Source of the DNA: Vibrio proteolyticus NBRC 13287
GTDB lineage: Bacteria > Pseudomonadota > Gammaproteobacteria > Enterobacterales > Vibrionaceae
Direction of reading: 5' to 3'
Assembly: GCF_000467125.1 (NCBI RefSeq)
Contig: NZ_BATJ01000015.1
Span: forward strand, 16,197 to 80,196
Length of the DNA stretch: 64,000 bases
Shown here: positions 35,712-44,008 of the stretch, one piece after another
Layout of the letters: every line of letters starts with the position of its first letter
Numbering within the stretch: position 1 is the first letter of the stretch
The notes under the pieces: generated by a model
The model's input: the letters and a program-made list of their open reading frames with translations, nothing else
Told to the model about the DNA's origin: nothing
The model's database searches: none
Translations under genes and position numbers: made by a program

Positions 35712-36632
35712 CTAAACTTCATCTGCAATTTCCAGGTTAATAATGGAATTAAATTTGGTAATTTTTTCCACTAACCATGTCACCGCAGGGCTCAATTGCG
35801 AGCCAGAAAGATAAATGATTGACGATGGCCAATAGCCAGCATTTTTTTCCAAAAAAGGGAGTTCGATTTTTTCTAAATTTCCGTTTTTGAGATCATGCTC
35901 CAAAACAAAATCCGGCAAACAACTGATGCCAATACTTTCCCGGCACAACGATAGGTTGGTGTGAATGTCCTCCACATGCCAGATTTGCAGTGCAGACTTC
36001 ACATGCTGAAGAGGCCATGCTTCCATCGCAACAGGCAGCAAGACGCGCTGCTCACAAAAATCATGATAATTTAATATGTTAGAACCATTGTTGTGTTGTT
36101 CAATGTAGTGTCTTGTCGCGACCCAACTGACGTCTATGCCAAACGCAGACACGTATTCGAAGTTAAGTCGGTTCTCGTTTTCAAACATCCCCAAGGCAAT
36201 ATCCAGATTTTTACTCTGGATCTCCTGAGCCAGACGAACGCTGTTTTGTTGCATGATCATCAGCTCAATATTAGGTAAAGAAGCCGTTAGTTCTTTGATG
36301 GTCTGGATAATCCGGTGGTCGCAAAATAGTGGATCTATCCCAAGGCGAATCTTAACGTCCGTTGAGTTATAAACCGCCACTGATCTTTCTAAAAAAGTTT
36401 GGTATTGCGACATCATTATTTTCGCATTTTTTAAAAAGTTCTCTCCTTTTTCAGTCAGTTTTGGGTACTTACCTGACCTATCAAACAATTGTACCCCAAG
36501 ATCGACTTCCAGTGTTTGTATCGACAAGCTAATAGCGGCTTGAGTTTTATTCAAAACTCTCGCAGCCGCACTAAAGGAACCATATTCCACTGCAGCGATA
36601 AATGCGCTGACCGTTTCCATTCTTATATTCAT
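35712..36632 (-). CDS. LysR-family regulator upstream of pgaABCD
   Basis: 306 residues. Helix-turn-helix GSFSAAARVLNKTQAAISLS then LFDRSGKYPKLTEKGE; the rest is the effector domain. Co-directional with pgaA with 160 bp between, so it may have a separate promoter from pga. In E. coli a different LysR protein (NhaR) activates pga; by analogy this one may do the same, but nothing in the sequence proves it. More AT-rich than pga. Confidence 0.9.
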   Translation of the reverse strand: MNIRMETVSAFIAAVEYGSFSAAARVLNKTQAAISLSIQTLEVDLGVQLFDRSGKYPKLTEKGENFLKNAKIMMSQYQTFLERSVAVYNSTDVKIRLGIDPLFCDHRIIQTIKELTASLPNIELMIMQQNSVRLAQEIQSKNLDIALGMFENENRLNFEYVSAFGIDVSWVATRHYIEQHNNGSNILNYHDFCEQRVLLPVAMEAWPLQHVKSALQIWHVEDIHTNLSLCRESIGISCLPDFVLEHDLKNGNLEKIELPFLEKNAGYWPSSIIYLSGSQLSPAVTWLVEKITKFNSIINLEIADEV

Positions 36633-37241
36633 TTTATTTATTATAACCTGGTTATTAATATTACTAAGCCATAGGTAAAATTAATTTAGAGACGTTTATA
36701 CCTCCTGCCGGTTTATTGCTCATTTATATAACTTATAAATTAATCGTGTACAACTATTAGCCATTCCAATAGATGACATAAATATTTTTAATTAACCAAT
36801 ATTGGGTAGCTGGAATATAGGAAAAAATGATGAACAATCAGAAACTAATCTAATTTTCCAATTGAGACGTGTTATCAAATGGCAACATCTGCTCCATAAA
36901 TATTCACAAGTCTTACATATGAAGCAACATATTCTCAACTTTGAAAAACTATCGAGTATTTTATTAACTGTGTGTTTTTTGCACAAATTTGAAATAATTT
37001 ATAGAGTTCAATAGTTAAGGGAGCATTCTTATCGCCAATCTCAGCTTCGATACACACCGCTCACCAAACAGTGTGGGCCACTGGCTGATATCCAATCGCA
37101 TACCGTAGGCTTACTGACGTGGTAACACACTGATCTTCATCATTAAACGACAACCTGCATACCCACATGCGCTTTTTATCATTCACTCACGTATTTGACC
37201 AGAAACTGCTCTGCCTCTGATTGAGTTGGATAAGGTGAAAA
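36633..37241. other. Intergenic region, no supported gene
   Basis: About 600 bases, AT-rich to 37015 and of average composition after that. Short frames on both strands (65-70 codons) have no ribosome-binding site or recognisable protein. It contains the promoters of the LysR gene (left) and the pseudouridine synthase gene (right). Confidence 0.5.
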
Positions 37242-38981
37242 ATGACGGCAATTTGGGTAGAATTACGGCCCTATTTTTGCCCAACAGCCAACACCGTGAA
37301 CATGCCTTCTCCCGAACAGTGCTTTACCCGTTTCCAGAGCGATGTCTCCAGCATCGATCTGCCCGAACGCTTTACATTTCCTTTTTATTACCAACCTCAT
37401 CCACTGTGTCTGTTAGCTGCCGGGCAGTTACAGCAACATTTGTTGACGCAAACCGACTGGCAACACAACTTCGGTTTAACGGAAACACAGGGGGCCGTCG
37501 GTAAAATGTTCGGCGTGCTGGTGGTGAAGTGCCCGGATGGTGGGTTGGGCTACCTATCGGCCTTTTCCGGTAAAATCGCTGATCAAAACTTACTCCCCGG
37601 TTTCGTACCGCCAGTGTTCGACATGCTGTCAAGAGATGGCTTCTTTCGCACAGAACTGGCCGACATTACCGCCGTGAGCGAACAATACCAGCTTGCTGCC
37701 AGCAATCCTGAAATCAGCCGCTTAGAGCAAGAATTGGCAACACAACAGCAAATGGCCGCCCAGGCGATTGAGGCGCAGCGCCAGATTGCTATCGCAGCCC
37801 GGGCCGAACGAAAGCGCCAGCGTCACGATGCAGAGGTTACTCTCAAAGATCCAGAGCTTTCAGATTTTCTGGCCAATCTGGGCAAAGAAAGTGTGGCTGA
37901 AAAGAACGTCATGAAGTATCTCAAACTGGAGTGGGACGAGAAGCTGGCTGGCATAAATGAGCGCCTGAACGCCCTTAAAACGAAGGTTGAAGCACTCAAA
38001 ACTCAACGCGCTCAGCTGTCCAATACGTTACAGAACAAGTTGTTCGAGCAATATCGCTTTCTCAATATTGAAGGGAAAGAGAAAAGTCTTAACGCCATTT
38101 TTGCTCAGACCAACACACCTGTCCCCCCGGCTGGAGCTGGTGAGTGCGCGGCACCTAAGCTGTTGCACTACGCATTCAAACATGGTTTTACGCCGATAGC
38201 GATGGCCGAGTTCTGGTGGGGCCAGTCACCCAAATCAGAAGTGCGCCAACACAAAAGTTTTTATCCTTCCTGCCACAGTAAATGTCATCCGATCCTCGGC
38301 CATATGCTGCAAGGCATGCCGGTTGATGACAATCCACTCGAAGAAAACTGGGCAGAAGATCTGGAACTGGAGATCGTGTATCAGGACGAGGCGATGGTGG
38401 TGATCAATAAACCATCGGGTATGCTTTCGGTTCCGGGCAAAACCATTTCCGACTCCGCATACACACGTTTGCAAGCGATGTTCCCTGATGCTGAGGGCCC
38501 TCTGGTAATCCACCGACTCGACATGGCGACCTCAGGGCTGCTGGTGTTTGCCCTTACCCGTCGAGCCAACAAAAGCTTGCAAAAACAGTTCATCAGTCGG
38601 GAGATTGAAAAGCGCTACATAGCGCTGATCGAAGGCGTTCCGATTGAAGACGAAGGGGATATTGCACTCCCCATGCGAGGGGATCCGGATGACCGGCCCC
38701 GTCAACTGGTCTGTTTTGAGCATGGAAAACCCGCACACACCCATTGGCAAAAAATAGACGTTACAAACGGCCGGACCAAACTTTATCTCTATCCAAAAAC
38801 CGGGCGAACCCATCAATTGCGCGTTCACTGCGCTCATCACCTTGGCCTGAACATGCCGATGGTCGGTGATGGTCTGTATGGGGAACGCGCTGAGCGGCTC
38901 CATTTACATGCAGAATCACTGGCGTTCGATCATCCTTACAGTAAAGAACGGATGCATTTTCGGGTCGACGCACCATTCTGA
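37242..38981 (+). CDS. RluA-family pseudouridine synthase with long N-terminal extension
   Basis: 579 residues. The C-terminal 220 residues are an RluA-type catalytic domain: VINKPSGMLSVPG, catalytic Asp in HRLDMATSGLLV, GRTHQLRVHCAH and MVGDGLYG. The N-terminal 350 residues are not catalytic and include a charged coiled-coil stretch (about 160-260, AAQAIEAQRQIAIAARAERK) and CSKCHP-like cysteines (YPSCHSKCHPILGHML) that could bind metal. Vibrios commonly carry this long form; the RNA target is not known to me. ATG 37242 follows AAGGTG; ATG 37302 is an alternative. Confidence 0.9.
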   Translation: MTAIWVELRPYFCPTANTVNMPSPEQCFTRFQSDVSSIDLPERFTFPFYYQPHPLCLLAAGQLQQHLLTQTDWQHNFGLTETQGAVGKMFGVLVVKCPDGGLGYLSAFSGKIADQNLLPGFVPPVFDMLSRDGFFRTELADITAVSEQYQLAASNPEISRLEQELATQQQMAAQAIEAQRQIAIAARAERKRQRHDAEVTLKDPELSDFLANLGKESVAEKNVMKYLKLEWDEKLAGINERLNALKTKVEALKTQRAQLSNTLQNKLFEQYRFLNIEGKEKSLNAIFAQTNTPVPPAGAGECAAPKLLHYAFKHGFTPIAMAEFWWGQSPKSEVRQHKSFYPSCHSKCHPILGHMLQGMPVDDNPLEENWAEDLELEIVYQDEAMVVINKPSGMLSVPGKTISDSAYTRLQAMFPDAEGPLVIHRLDMATSGLLVFALTRRANKSLQKQFISREIEKRYIALIEGVPIEDEGDIALPMRGDPDDRPRQLVCFEHGKPAHTHWQKIDVTNGRTKLYLYPKTGRTHQLRVHCAHHLGLNMPMVGDGLYGERAERLHLHAESLAFDHPYSKERMHFRVDAPF

Positions 38982-38991
38982 ACTGAACAAA

Positions 38992-39023
38992 AAAACGGAC
39001 GCTAAAAAAGCATCCGTTTTTTA
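38992..39023 (+). terminator. Terminator of the pseudouridine synthase gene
   Basis: AACGGACGC/GCATCCGTT stem (one mismatch) with A-run before and six T after; can act in both directions between convergent genes. Confidence 0.75.
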
Positions 39024-39046
39024 TAACCGCATCGTCATCACCGCTG

Positions 39047-40084
39047 CTACTGCTGACTAAACCGAGTTGCTTCAAAACGATTTAGTAATCGGTGAACAGC
39101 GTAAGTGACGAGTAATGTCACCACAATCGCAAACAAGATGCTGCTTACCCGGTACAACGCACTGAAAATCAGGTCGCCATCTGGTGACAAATACTGGCCA
39201 AACAAAATGCCCAACGTCGTCAAGCCACCAAAACCCGCCCCGGATCCGCTTGATTCTTTAACATGCATATAGCTGAAGATCATCGCCCCGATCCATAACA
39301 GCGGCACAACAAACAACAAGGTATCTGACCAGTCATACAGCACCAACTGACCGACGATCCCAAACGTCACACCAAGCAGCGTTCCCATCGCCCGTTTACG
39401 TGCATAGCCCAGAGCGCCATTCCAGTGCATGGGAAACAGCAATAGCAGTGTGGTCGCCTGAGCAGACATTGAATCGTTTAGATCAAAAATCTGAAACACC
39501 AGAAACGACATGGTGGCAATACTGGCGCCCATCAGTGCTTCATGACGCATCCGGTGATTCTTTTTCGGTTCAGTTGGGCGCGCTGGTGGCTGACGCGGCT
39601 CTGCATCCGGGATCAGAAAGGTCACCAGGTACGCAACGATAACTGACAATATATTGGCTTGTAGGTTACTGAAAATCAGATCGTTCAGATCGGTCGTCGG
39701 ATAGCTGGCAAAATGCAGCATGATACTCAGACTCAAGATGCTGTTGGCCCCAAACAGAAACAGGCTGCCTTTGGACATGCAGGCGAATTTATACAGAAAC
39801 AAACCAAAGACGATCAGCGTCATCATGCCAGGGTGACCACCAAACAGCCCCCCCAGAATGCCAACTTCCAGACCACAAACAGCCGCCGAAAACACCAGTT
39901 GAAGAGCGGCATGCCGGCTCATCACCGGCACCATCCCCAGCAGAAGCATCGGTGTTACGGTAAAAAACACACCGTAGTTCCAGCCAAACATTTTGCACAA
40001 GGTGAAACCAATCGTCGCCCCGGTGGCAATGCGTAAACACTGTCTGAGATCATTTTCAGACATGGGGTGGTCCCATAATTTCAT
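39047..40084 (-). CDS. DUF2955 (FUSC-like) inner-membrane protein
   Basis: About 345 residues with roughly ten hydrophobic segments in two bundles separated by a polar loop (PDAEPRQPPARPTEPKKNHR). This FUSC-like family partners with HlyD-type periplasmic adaptors in aromatic-acid or drug efflux, as AaeB does with AaeA. I start at ATG 40084 because GGGAGG lies just before it; the longer TTG-initiated frame would translate that ribosome-binding site. Second gene of the marR-hlyD-DUF2955 cluster. Confidence 0.88.
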   Translation of the reverse strand: MKLWDHPMSENDLRQCLRIATGATIGFTLCKMFGWNYGVFFTVTPMLLLGMVPVMSRHAALQLVFSAAVCGLEVGILGGLFGGHPGMMTLIVFGLFLYKFACMSKGSLFLFGANSILSLSIMLHFASYPTTDLNDLIFSNLQANILSVIVAYLVTFLIPDAEPRQPPARPTEPKKNHRMRHEALMGASIATMSFLVFQIFDLNDSMSAQATTLLLLFPMHWNGALGYARKRAMGTLLGVTFGIVGQLVLYDWSDTLLFVVPLLWIGAMIFSYMHVKESSGSGAGFGGLTTLGILFGQYLSPDGDLIFSALYRVSSILFAIVVTLLVTYAVHRLLNRFEATRFSQQ

Positions 40085-40096
40085 ACCACCTCCCAA

Positions 40097-41155
40097 TTAA
40101 TAAATGTAATGCAAGGTGCTCAGGAAATGAATCTGTAAGCGGGCAAACCAACTCGACAACGGGTTATCCGGCAACAACTGCACGGTTGCACGCGCTCCGG
40201 CCGGGAACTCATGTTCAGGCGCTTGCTCAATCGCCAGATGCAGTCGCATGCGCTGTGCATCGCGAACCCAGCGATTGGACTCTGTTGGCGTCGCCAGACG
40301 GCCATCTGCATCAAACTGCCCCGAGCTGACCCCCGCATCCAAACTGGTAATACGCGCTTCAAATACTTCACCAGGCAAGCTGTCAAAGGCGATCAATGCA
40401 CGGCTGTCTCGGCTGAAATGACGCAAACTCTTTTCACGAAAATCAGCGATCACGTCCACGTCGTCAGATACCAGTGCCACCAGCGGAGTACCGGCTGCAG
40501 CGTATGCGCCAGATTCCAATTGCAGGTTGGTCACCACACCATCGTGTTCCGCCACCACCTGGGTGTATGACAGGTTCAGTTCTGCTTGTTTCAGCTGGTT
40601 TTTCGCTGTACGAACATTGACGTTGCGGTCTCCCAGCTCACCCCGGCTGACTTGCAACTCTTTGAGGCGTGCCTGAGCGGCCAGCAAATTGGCACGCGCA
40701 GCAGTCGCTGCACTTTGGGCATCGTCCCGCTGCTGCTGCGAGGTACCGTTACGATGAAACAGCGTGTTCAACCGCTTGGCTTCGCGCACTTTCTGTTCGG
40801 CAACAATCTTACTGGCTTCCACATCGGCCGTGGCGGCGACGATAGACGCATCCAACTGATCGTTATTCTGGATGACACGTTCAAGGTTGAGCTGAGCTTT
40901 CTCTACCGCCAGCTTATAAGGCTGCGGGTCAATCTGGAAAAGGGGGTCCCCCTTTTTAATGTCCTGGTTATTTGCCACATAAAGATGAGTGATTTGTCCA
41001 CTGACACGCGGTGCTACTTTGGTAACAACGCGAGTCGCCATGGCTTGCGGAGTCAAAGGCATTGCTAAATCAGCAACAAGAAAATAGGCAAAGACAAGGA
41101 CAAACGCGACGCAGGAATACTTGATCCAGCGAGCGAATTTCTGATCTGGAGTCAT
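40097..41155 (-). CDS. HlyD-family periplasmic adaptor (membrane fusion protein)
   Basis: 352 residues. One N-terminal membrane anchor (about 12-32, YSCVAFVLVFAYFLVADLAM), lipoyl-like halves (VAPRVSGQITHLYVANNQDI and VVAEHDGVVTNLQLESGAYA), an alpha-hairpin of about 100 residues between them, and a beta-barrel. Links the DUF2955 pump, 12 bp downstream, to an outer-membrane channel encoded elsewhere. EmrA/AaeA-like. Confidence 0.93.
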   Translation of the reverse strand: MTPDQKFARWIKYSCVAFVLVFAYFLVADLAMPLTPQAMATRVVTKVAPRVSGQITHLYVANNQDIKKGDPLFQIDPQPYKLAVEKAQLNLERVIQNNDQLDASIVAATADVEASKIVAEQKVREAKRLNTLFHRNGTSQQQRDDAQSAATAARANLLAAQARLKELQVSRGELGDRNVNVRTAKNQLKQAELNLSYTQVVAEHDGVVTNLQLESGAYAAAGTPLVALVSDDVDVIADFREKSLRHFSRDSRALIAFDSLPGEVFEARITSLDAGVSSGQFDADGRLATPTESNRWVRDAQRMRLHLAIEQAPEHEFPAGARATVQLLPDNPLSSWFARLQIHFLSTLHYIY

Positions 41156-41188
41156 AGACGTTTACTTCTCTTTTTCTGGATTTCTGAC

Positions 41189-41644
41189 TTATTCGCTAAG
41201 TGAATCGAGCGCGTTGTGGGCAATCTGCTCCAGGATTAAGCTGAATTTTTTCAACTCATCGTCGTTGAGTTCCGCCAGCAGGGTACGACGAACCTGAATA
41301 ATTCGCGCCTCCAACTGGGTAATCAAGACCTTGCCTTCATCCGTCAAACTGACAATGCGCGCTCGCTTGTCGTGATCACAACAGTGCCGGGTGATGAGGG
41401 ATTGCTCTTCGAGTAATTTGAGGGTACGCATCAACGAAGCCAGCTCAATCTCCAAACCTTCAGCCAGATGCTTCTGACTGATGTGGTCTCCCATGCGGTA
41501 CAACTTCCACAACACCGTCCAGCGTGGGTAGGTCAGATTCAGCGGGGCCAGTTCGCGGTCCGCTACCATTTTCCATAGCCGGGAAACACGGGCCAGTTGC
41601 TCCGCCAGAGGGAGATCTCGCAATATGTTGATGTCTTGAATCAT
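41189..41644 (-). CDS. MarR-family regulator (SlyA-like)
   Basis: About 151 residues from ATG 41644 (MIQDINILRD). Winged helix-turn-helix with ISQKHLAEGLEIELASLMRT and wing DHDKRARIVSLTDEG. It precedes hlyD by 33 bp and is followed by the efflux genes, so it is the likely repressor of its own operon. A near-perfect inverted repeat lies 14 bases upstream of its start. A longer start (41653) adds only three residues. Confidence 0.92.
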   Translation of the reverse strand: MIQDINILRDLPLAEQLARVSRLWKMVADRELAPLNLTYPRWTVLWKLYRMGDHISQKHLAEGLEIELASLMRTLKLLEEQSLITRHCCDHDKRARIVSLTDEGKVLITQLEARIIQVRRTLLAELNDDELKKFSLILEQIAHNALDSLSE

Positions 41645-41657
41645 CGGAAGCACTCAA

Positions 41658-41703
41658 TTACTTAGCGTGCTAAGCAATATAACTTAGTTAGCACGCTAAG
41701 TAA
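41658..41703 (-). promoter_or_regulatory. Inverted-repeat operator of the marR efflux operon
   Basis: TTACTTAGCGTGCTAA (41658-41673) is repeated exactly in inverse at 41688-41703, with a 14-bp spacer. Each arm is itself nearly palindromic (TTAGCGTGCTAA), as expected for two MarR dimer sites. It lies just before the marR start and very likely overlaps the promoter. Confidence 0.75.
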
Positions 41704-41946
41704 ATACATTTGTGACTCTAATCACATCATTCTTGACCATAATTTTCCCAAGGGTTAATACGGCAACGCGTACTTCGCAACAACTTGAGCACAGGTACAC
41801 ACGTTCATCAGATTGAGCATGATAAAAACATTTACGTCTCGTGAACGTGAGTTATCGATATACCCTCTAAAAGTGAAATATTACTGTTTGTTTATAGAAA
41901 TGCGCGGCGATTGCCACTGTCAGAAGACTCAATTAGACTGGCAACT

Positions 41947-43323
41947 ATGGATATGCTCATCATCTTTAAGATCTATCTCTTCTACGGCCTGACATTCTTT
42001 GCCGTCGCATTTGCCATTTTGTTCAGAGACTTACGTAATAGTCGTATCCGTATTGCCAAAGCGCTTCCATGGCTGGCCGTTTTCGGCCTGATCCATGGGA
42101 TACACCAATGGTCCAGCCTGTACATTGTGATGTATGAGCACGAATTCACCCTGACTCGTACGCTGGAAATACTTAAAGCCATCAAACTGTGGGTCGCGTT
42201 TCTTCCTTTACTGTGGTTTGCGTGGCAGCTCCTGCCTCTAACCACGTGGCAGCACAGACGCACTATCAAGATAGGGGTAATGGCCACACAGGGTATGTTT
42301 CTGCTGGGCATATGGCTGAGCTACGACGAAGTAAACTTCGCCGAGTATATCCACGCAGTCACTGAGCAGATCCGTTGGGTATATGGTTTAGGCTCCGCTT
42401 TGCTGGCCGGCCTGGCATTGATAAGCTACGCCCGTGTGCTGGAAAAAGAGGGGTACGATGGCCGGCGGCCTTTTCACGCCACCGGGCTGGCGGTGATCGG
42501 CTACGGTCTGTCCGTGAGCGTGTTTACCCTCGACCACGGTACCTGGGCACTACTGCTGCGGACCATACTGGCGTCAGCTATTCTGGTTACCTTGTGGTTT
42601 GCCCTGAGAGTCTTTGATCGTGAGCGAGATCATCAAATTGAAACAGCCATGCAGCAATCTCAACAAGACGCCAAACTGAAAGAGCTGGGCGAGCTTACCT
42701 CCGCCGTGGCCCACGAAATAAAGACCCCTCTCAGCAGCGCGATGATGAGCTGTGACTTATTGGCCAATCAGGTTCCAGACAATGCCGCATGTCAGCGCCA
42801 GATAGATCGAATTCGTTACGGCTTGAGTCGTGCGGCCGAAATCAGCCAGGAAGTGCTTAATTACGCGCACCACAAGCCGATTCAGCGCCAACCGATTTGC
42901 TTGGCGGAGGTGGTCCAGTCCGCGCTGGATCTTAACCAGTTCCGCCTCGGTGGATTCGATCTCAAAGTAAATCTGGATGAAAAGCTGATAATTTCTGGCG
43001 ATGCCGGATTACTCGAAGAAGTGTTTTCCAACCTCATCGCCAATGCCATTGACGCCAGCCAGAAAAACAAACGGATTCAGATCGATGGTTTTCAGAATAA
43101 ATTGACCGCGGTTGTTCGGGTCTCAGATCATGGCGGCGGTATGCCCGAACCTTTGCTGAATAAAGCCACACAACCCTTTTTCACTACCAAGCCAAAAGGT
43201 GAAGGAACCGGGATGGGGCTTGCTTTATGCAAACAAATTGTACAACAGCACGGCGGTGAGCTGCTGCTGTATAACCATCAGTACGGCCTGTGCGTCGACG
43301 TACAACTACCCAGGAAATGTTAA
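41947..43323 (+). CDS. Membrane sensor histidine kinase
   Basis: 458 residues from ATG 41947. Seven predicted membrane segments in the first 225 residues (for example IFKIYLFYGLTFFAVAFAIL) with no periplasmic sensor loop of note; HisKA with His256 in AVAHEIKTPLSSAM; HATPase with NLIANAIDAS, DHGGGM, and GEGTGMGLALCKQI. The signal is unknown. Stop overlaps the response-regulator start by one base (TAATG). A TTG at 41911 in frame is a weaker alternative start. Confidence 0.9.
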   Translation: MDMLIIFKIYLFYGLTFFAVAFAILFRDLRNSRIRIAKALPWLAVFGLIHGIHQWSSLYIVMYEHEFTLTRTLEILKAIKLWVAFLPLLWFAWQLLPLTTWQHRRTIKIGVMATQGMFLLGIWLSYDEVNFAEYIHAVTEQIRWVYGLGSALLAGLALISYARVLEKEGYDGRRPFHATGLAVIGYGLSVSVFTLDHGTWALLLRTILASAILVTLWFALRVFDRERDHQIETAMQQSQQDAKLKELGELTSAVAHEIKTPLSSAMMSCDLLANQVPDNAACQRQIDRIRYGLSRAAEISQEVLNYAHHKPIQRQPICLAEVVQSALDLNQFRLGGFDLKVNLDEKLIISGDAGLLEEVFSNLIANAIDASQKNKRIQIDGFQNKLTAVVRVSDHGGGMPEPLLNKATQPFFTTKPKGEGTGMGLALCKQIVQQHGGELLLYNHQYGLCVDVQLPRKC

Positions 43324-43955
43324 TGACGTTAAAACTCCTCTTAGCCGAAGATGATCAGCAACTGCGTGATGTGCTGGTCGAGGCCCTGACACTCGAAACA
43401 TTCGACGTCACCGCATGCACCAATGCCGAAGATGCACTGGATATCGCAACCAATCAGGCGTTCGACCTTGCGCTGTTTGACGTAGTGATGAACGGCATGA
43501 CCGGGATTGAAGCTTTGTCGTCGCTGCGTCGCATGCAGCCTAATATTGGCATCGTCATTACAACGGCCTTCGCCACGGTCGACATCGCCGTCGATGCGAT
43601 GAAAAAAGGGGCCGACGAGTTCCTGACGAAACCCTTCAACCTGGCATCATTGTCCGTCACGCTCAAGCGAGTATACGCTGAGCGTACACCCACATCCCCT
43701 CTCGATGAGCGCCACAATGATCTTGTGTTCAGTGCACTGTCCAACCCTATCCGCCGTATGGTGGTGAAACAACTTAAAATCCACCGCAAAATGAAGTTTA
43801 TGGATCTGTGTCGTGTGGTCGGGATTGAAGATCACACCAAGTTCAACTTCCACCTGAAACAACTGGTAACCAGCGAACTGGTAGTCAAAGAAGAAGGCCG
43901 GGTCTATTCTCTGACCATGCGGGGTCTGCAGATCTACTCCAGTATGCTGCAATAG
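43323..43955 (+). CDS. Response regulator with ArsR-like winged-helix output
   Basis: 210 residues. Receiver 1-120 with phosphoacceptor Asp53 (LALFDVVMNGMTG), acidic pair AEDDQQ and conserved Lys in EFLTKPFNL. Residues about 137-210 form an ArsR/HTH_20-like domain (FSALSNPIRRMVVKQLKIHR, then HTKFNFHLKQLVTSELVVKE), not the usual OmpR, NarL or NtrC type. Translationally coupled to the kinase. Start at ATG 43323; the longer upstream frame overlaps the kinase in another frame and is rejected. Confidence 0.88.
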   Translation: MTLKLLLAEDDQQLRDVLVEALTLETFDVTACTNAEDALDIATNQAFDLALFDVVMNGMTGIEALSSLRRMQPNIGIVITTAFATVDIAVDAMKKGADEFLTKPFNLASLSVTLKRVYAERTPTSPLDERHNDLVFSALSNPIRRMVVKQLKIHRKMKFMDLCRVVGIEDHTKFNFHLKQLVTSELVVKEEGRVYSLTMRGLQIYSSMLQ

Positions 43956-43964
43956 TGCTAAACG

Positions 43965-43992
43965 GAAAAAGGCACGTTGAACTCAACGTGCC
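43965..43992 (-). terminator. Terminator of the metallopeptidase gene
   Basis: GGCACGTTG/CAACGTGCC perfect 9-bp stem, 4-nt loop. On the minus strand it is followed by five T. It is 17 bases beyond the stop codon of the large minus-strand gene and also sits after the response-regulator gene. Confidence 0.85.
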
Positions 43993-44008
43993 GATTAGTC
44001 TTCTGTGT

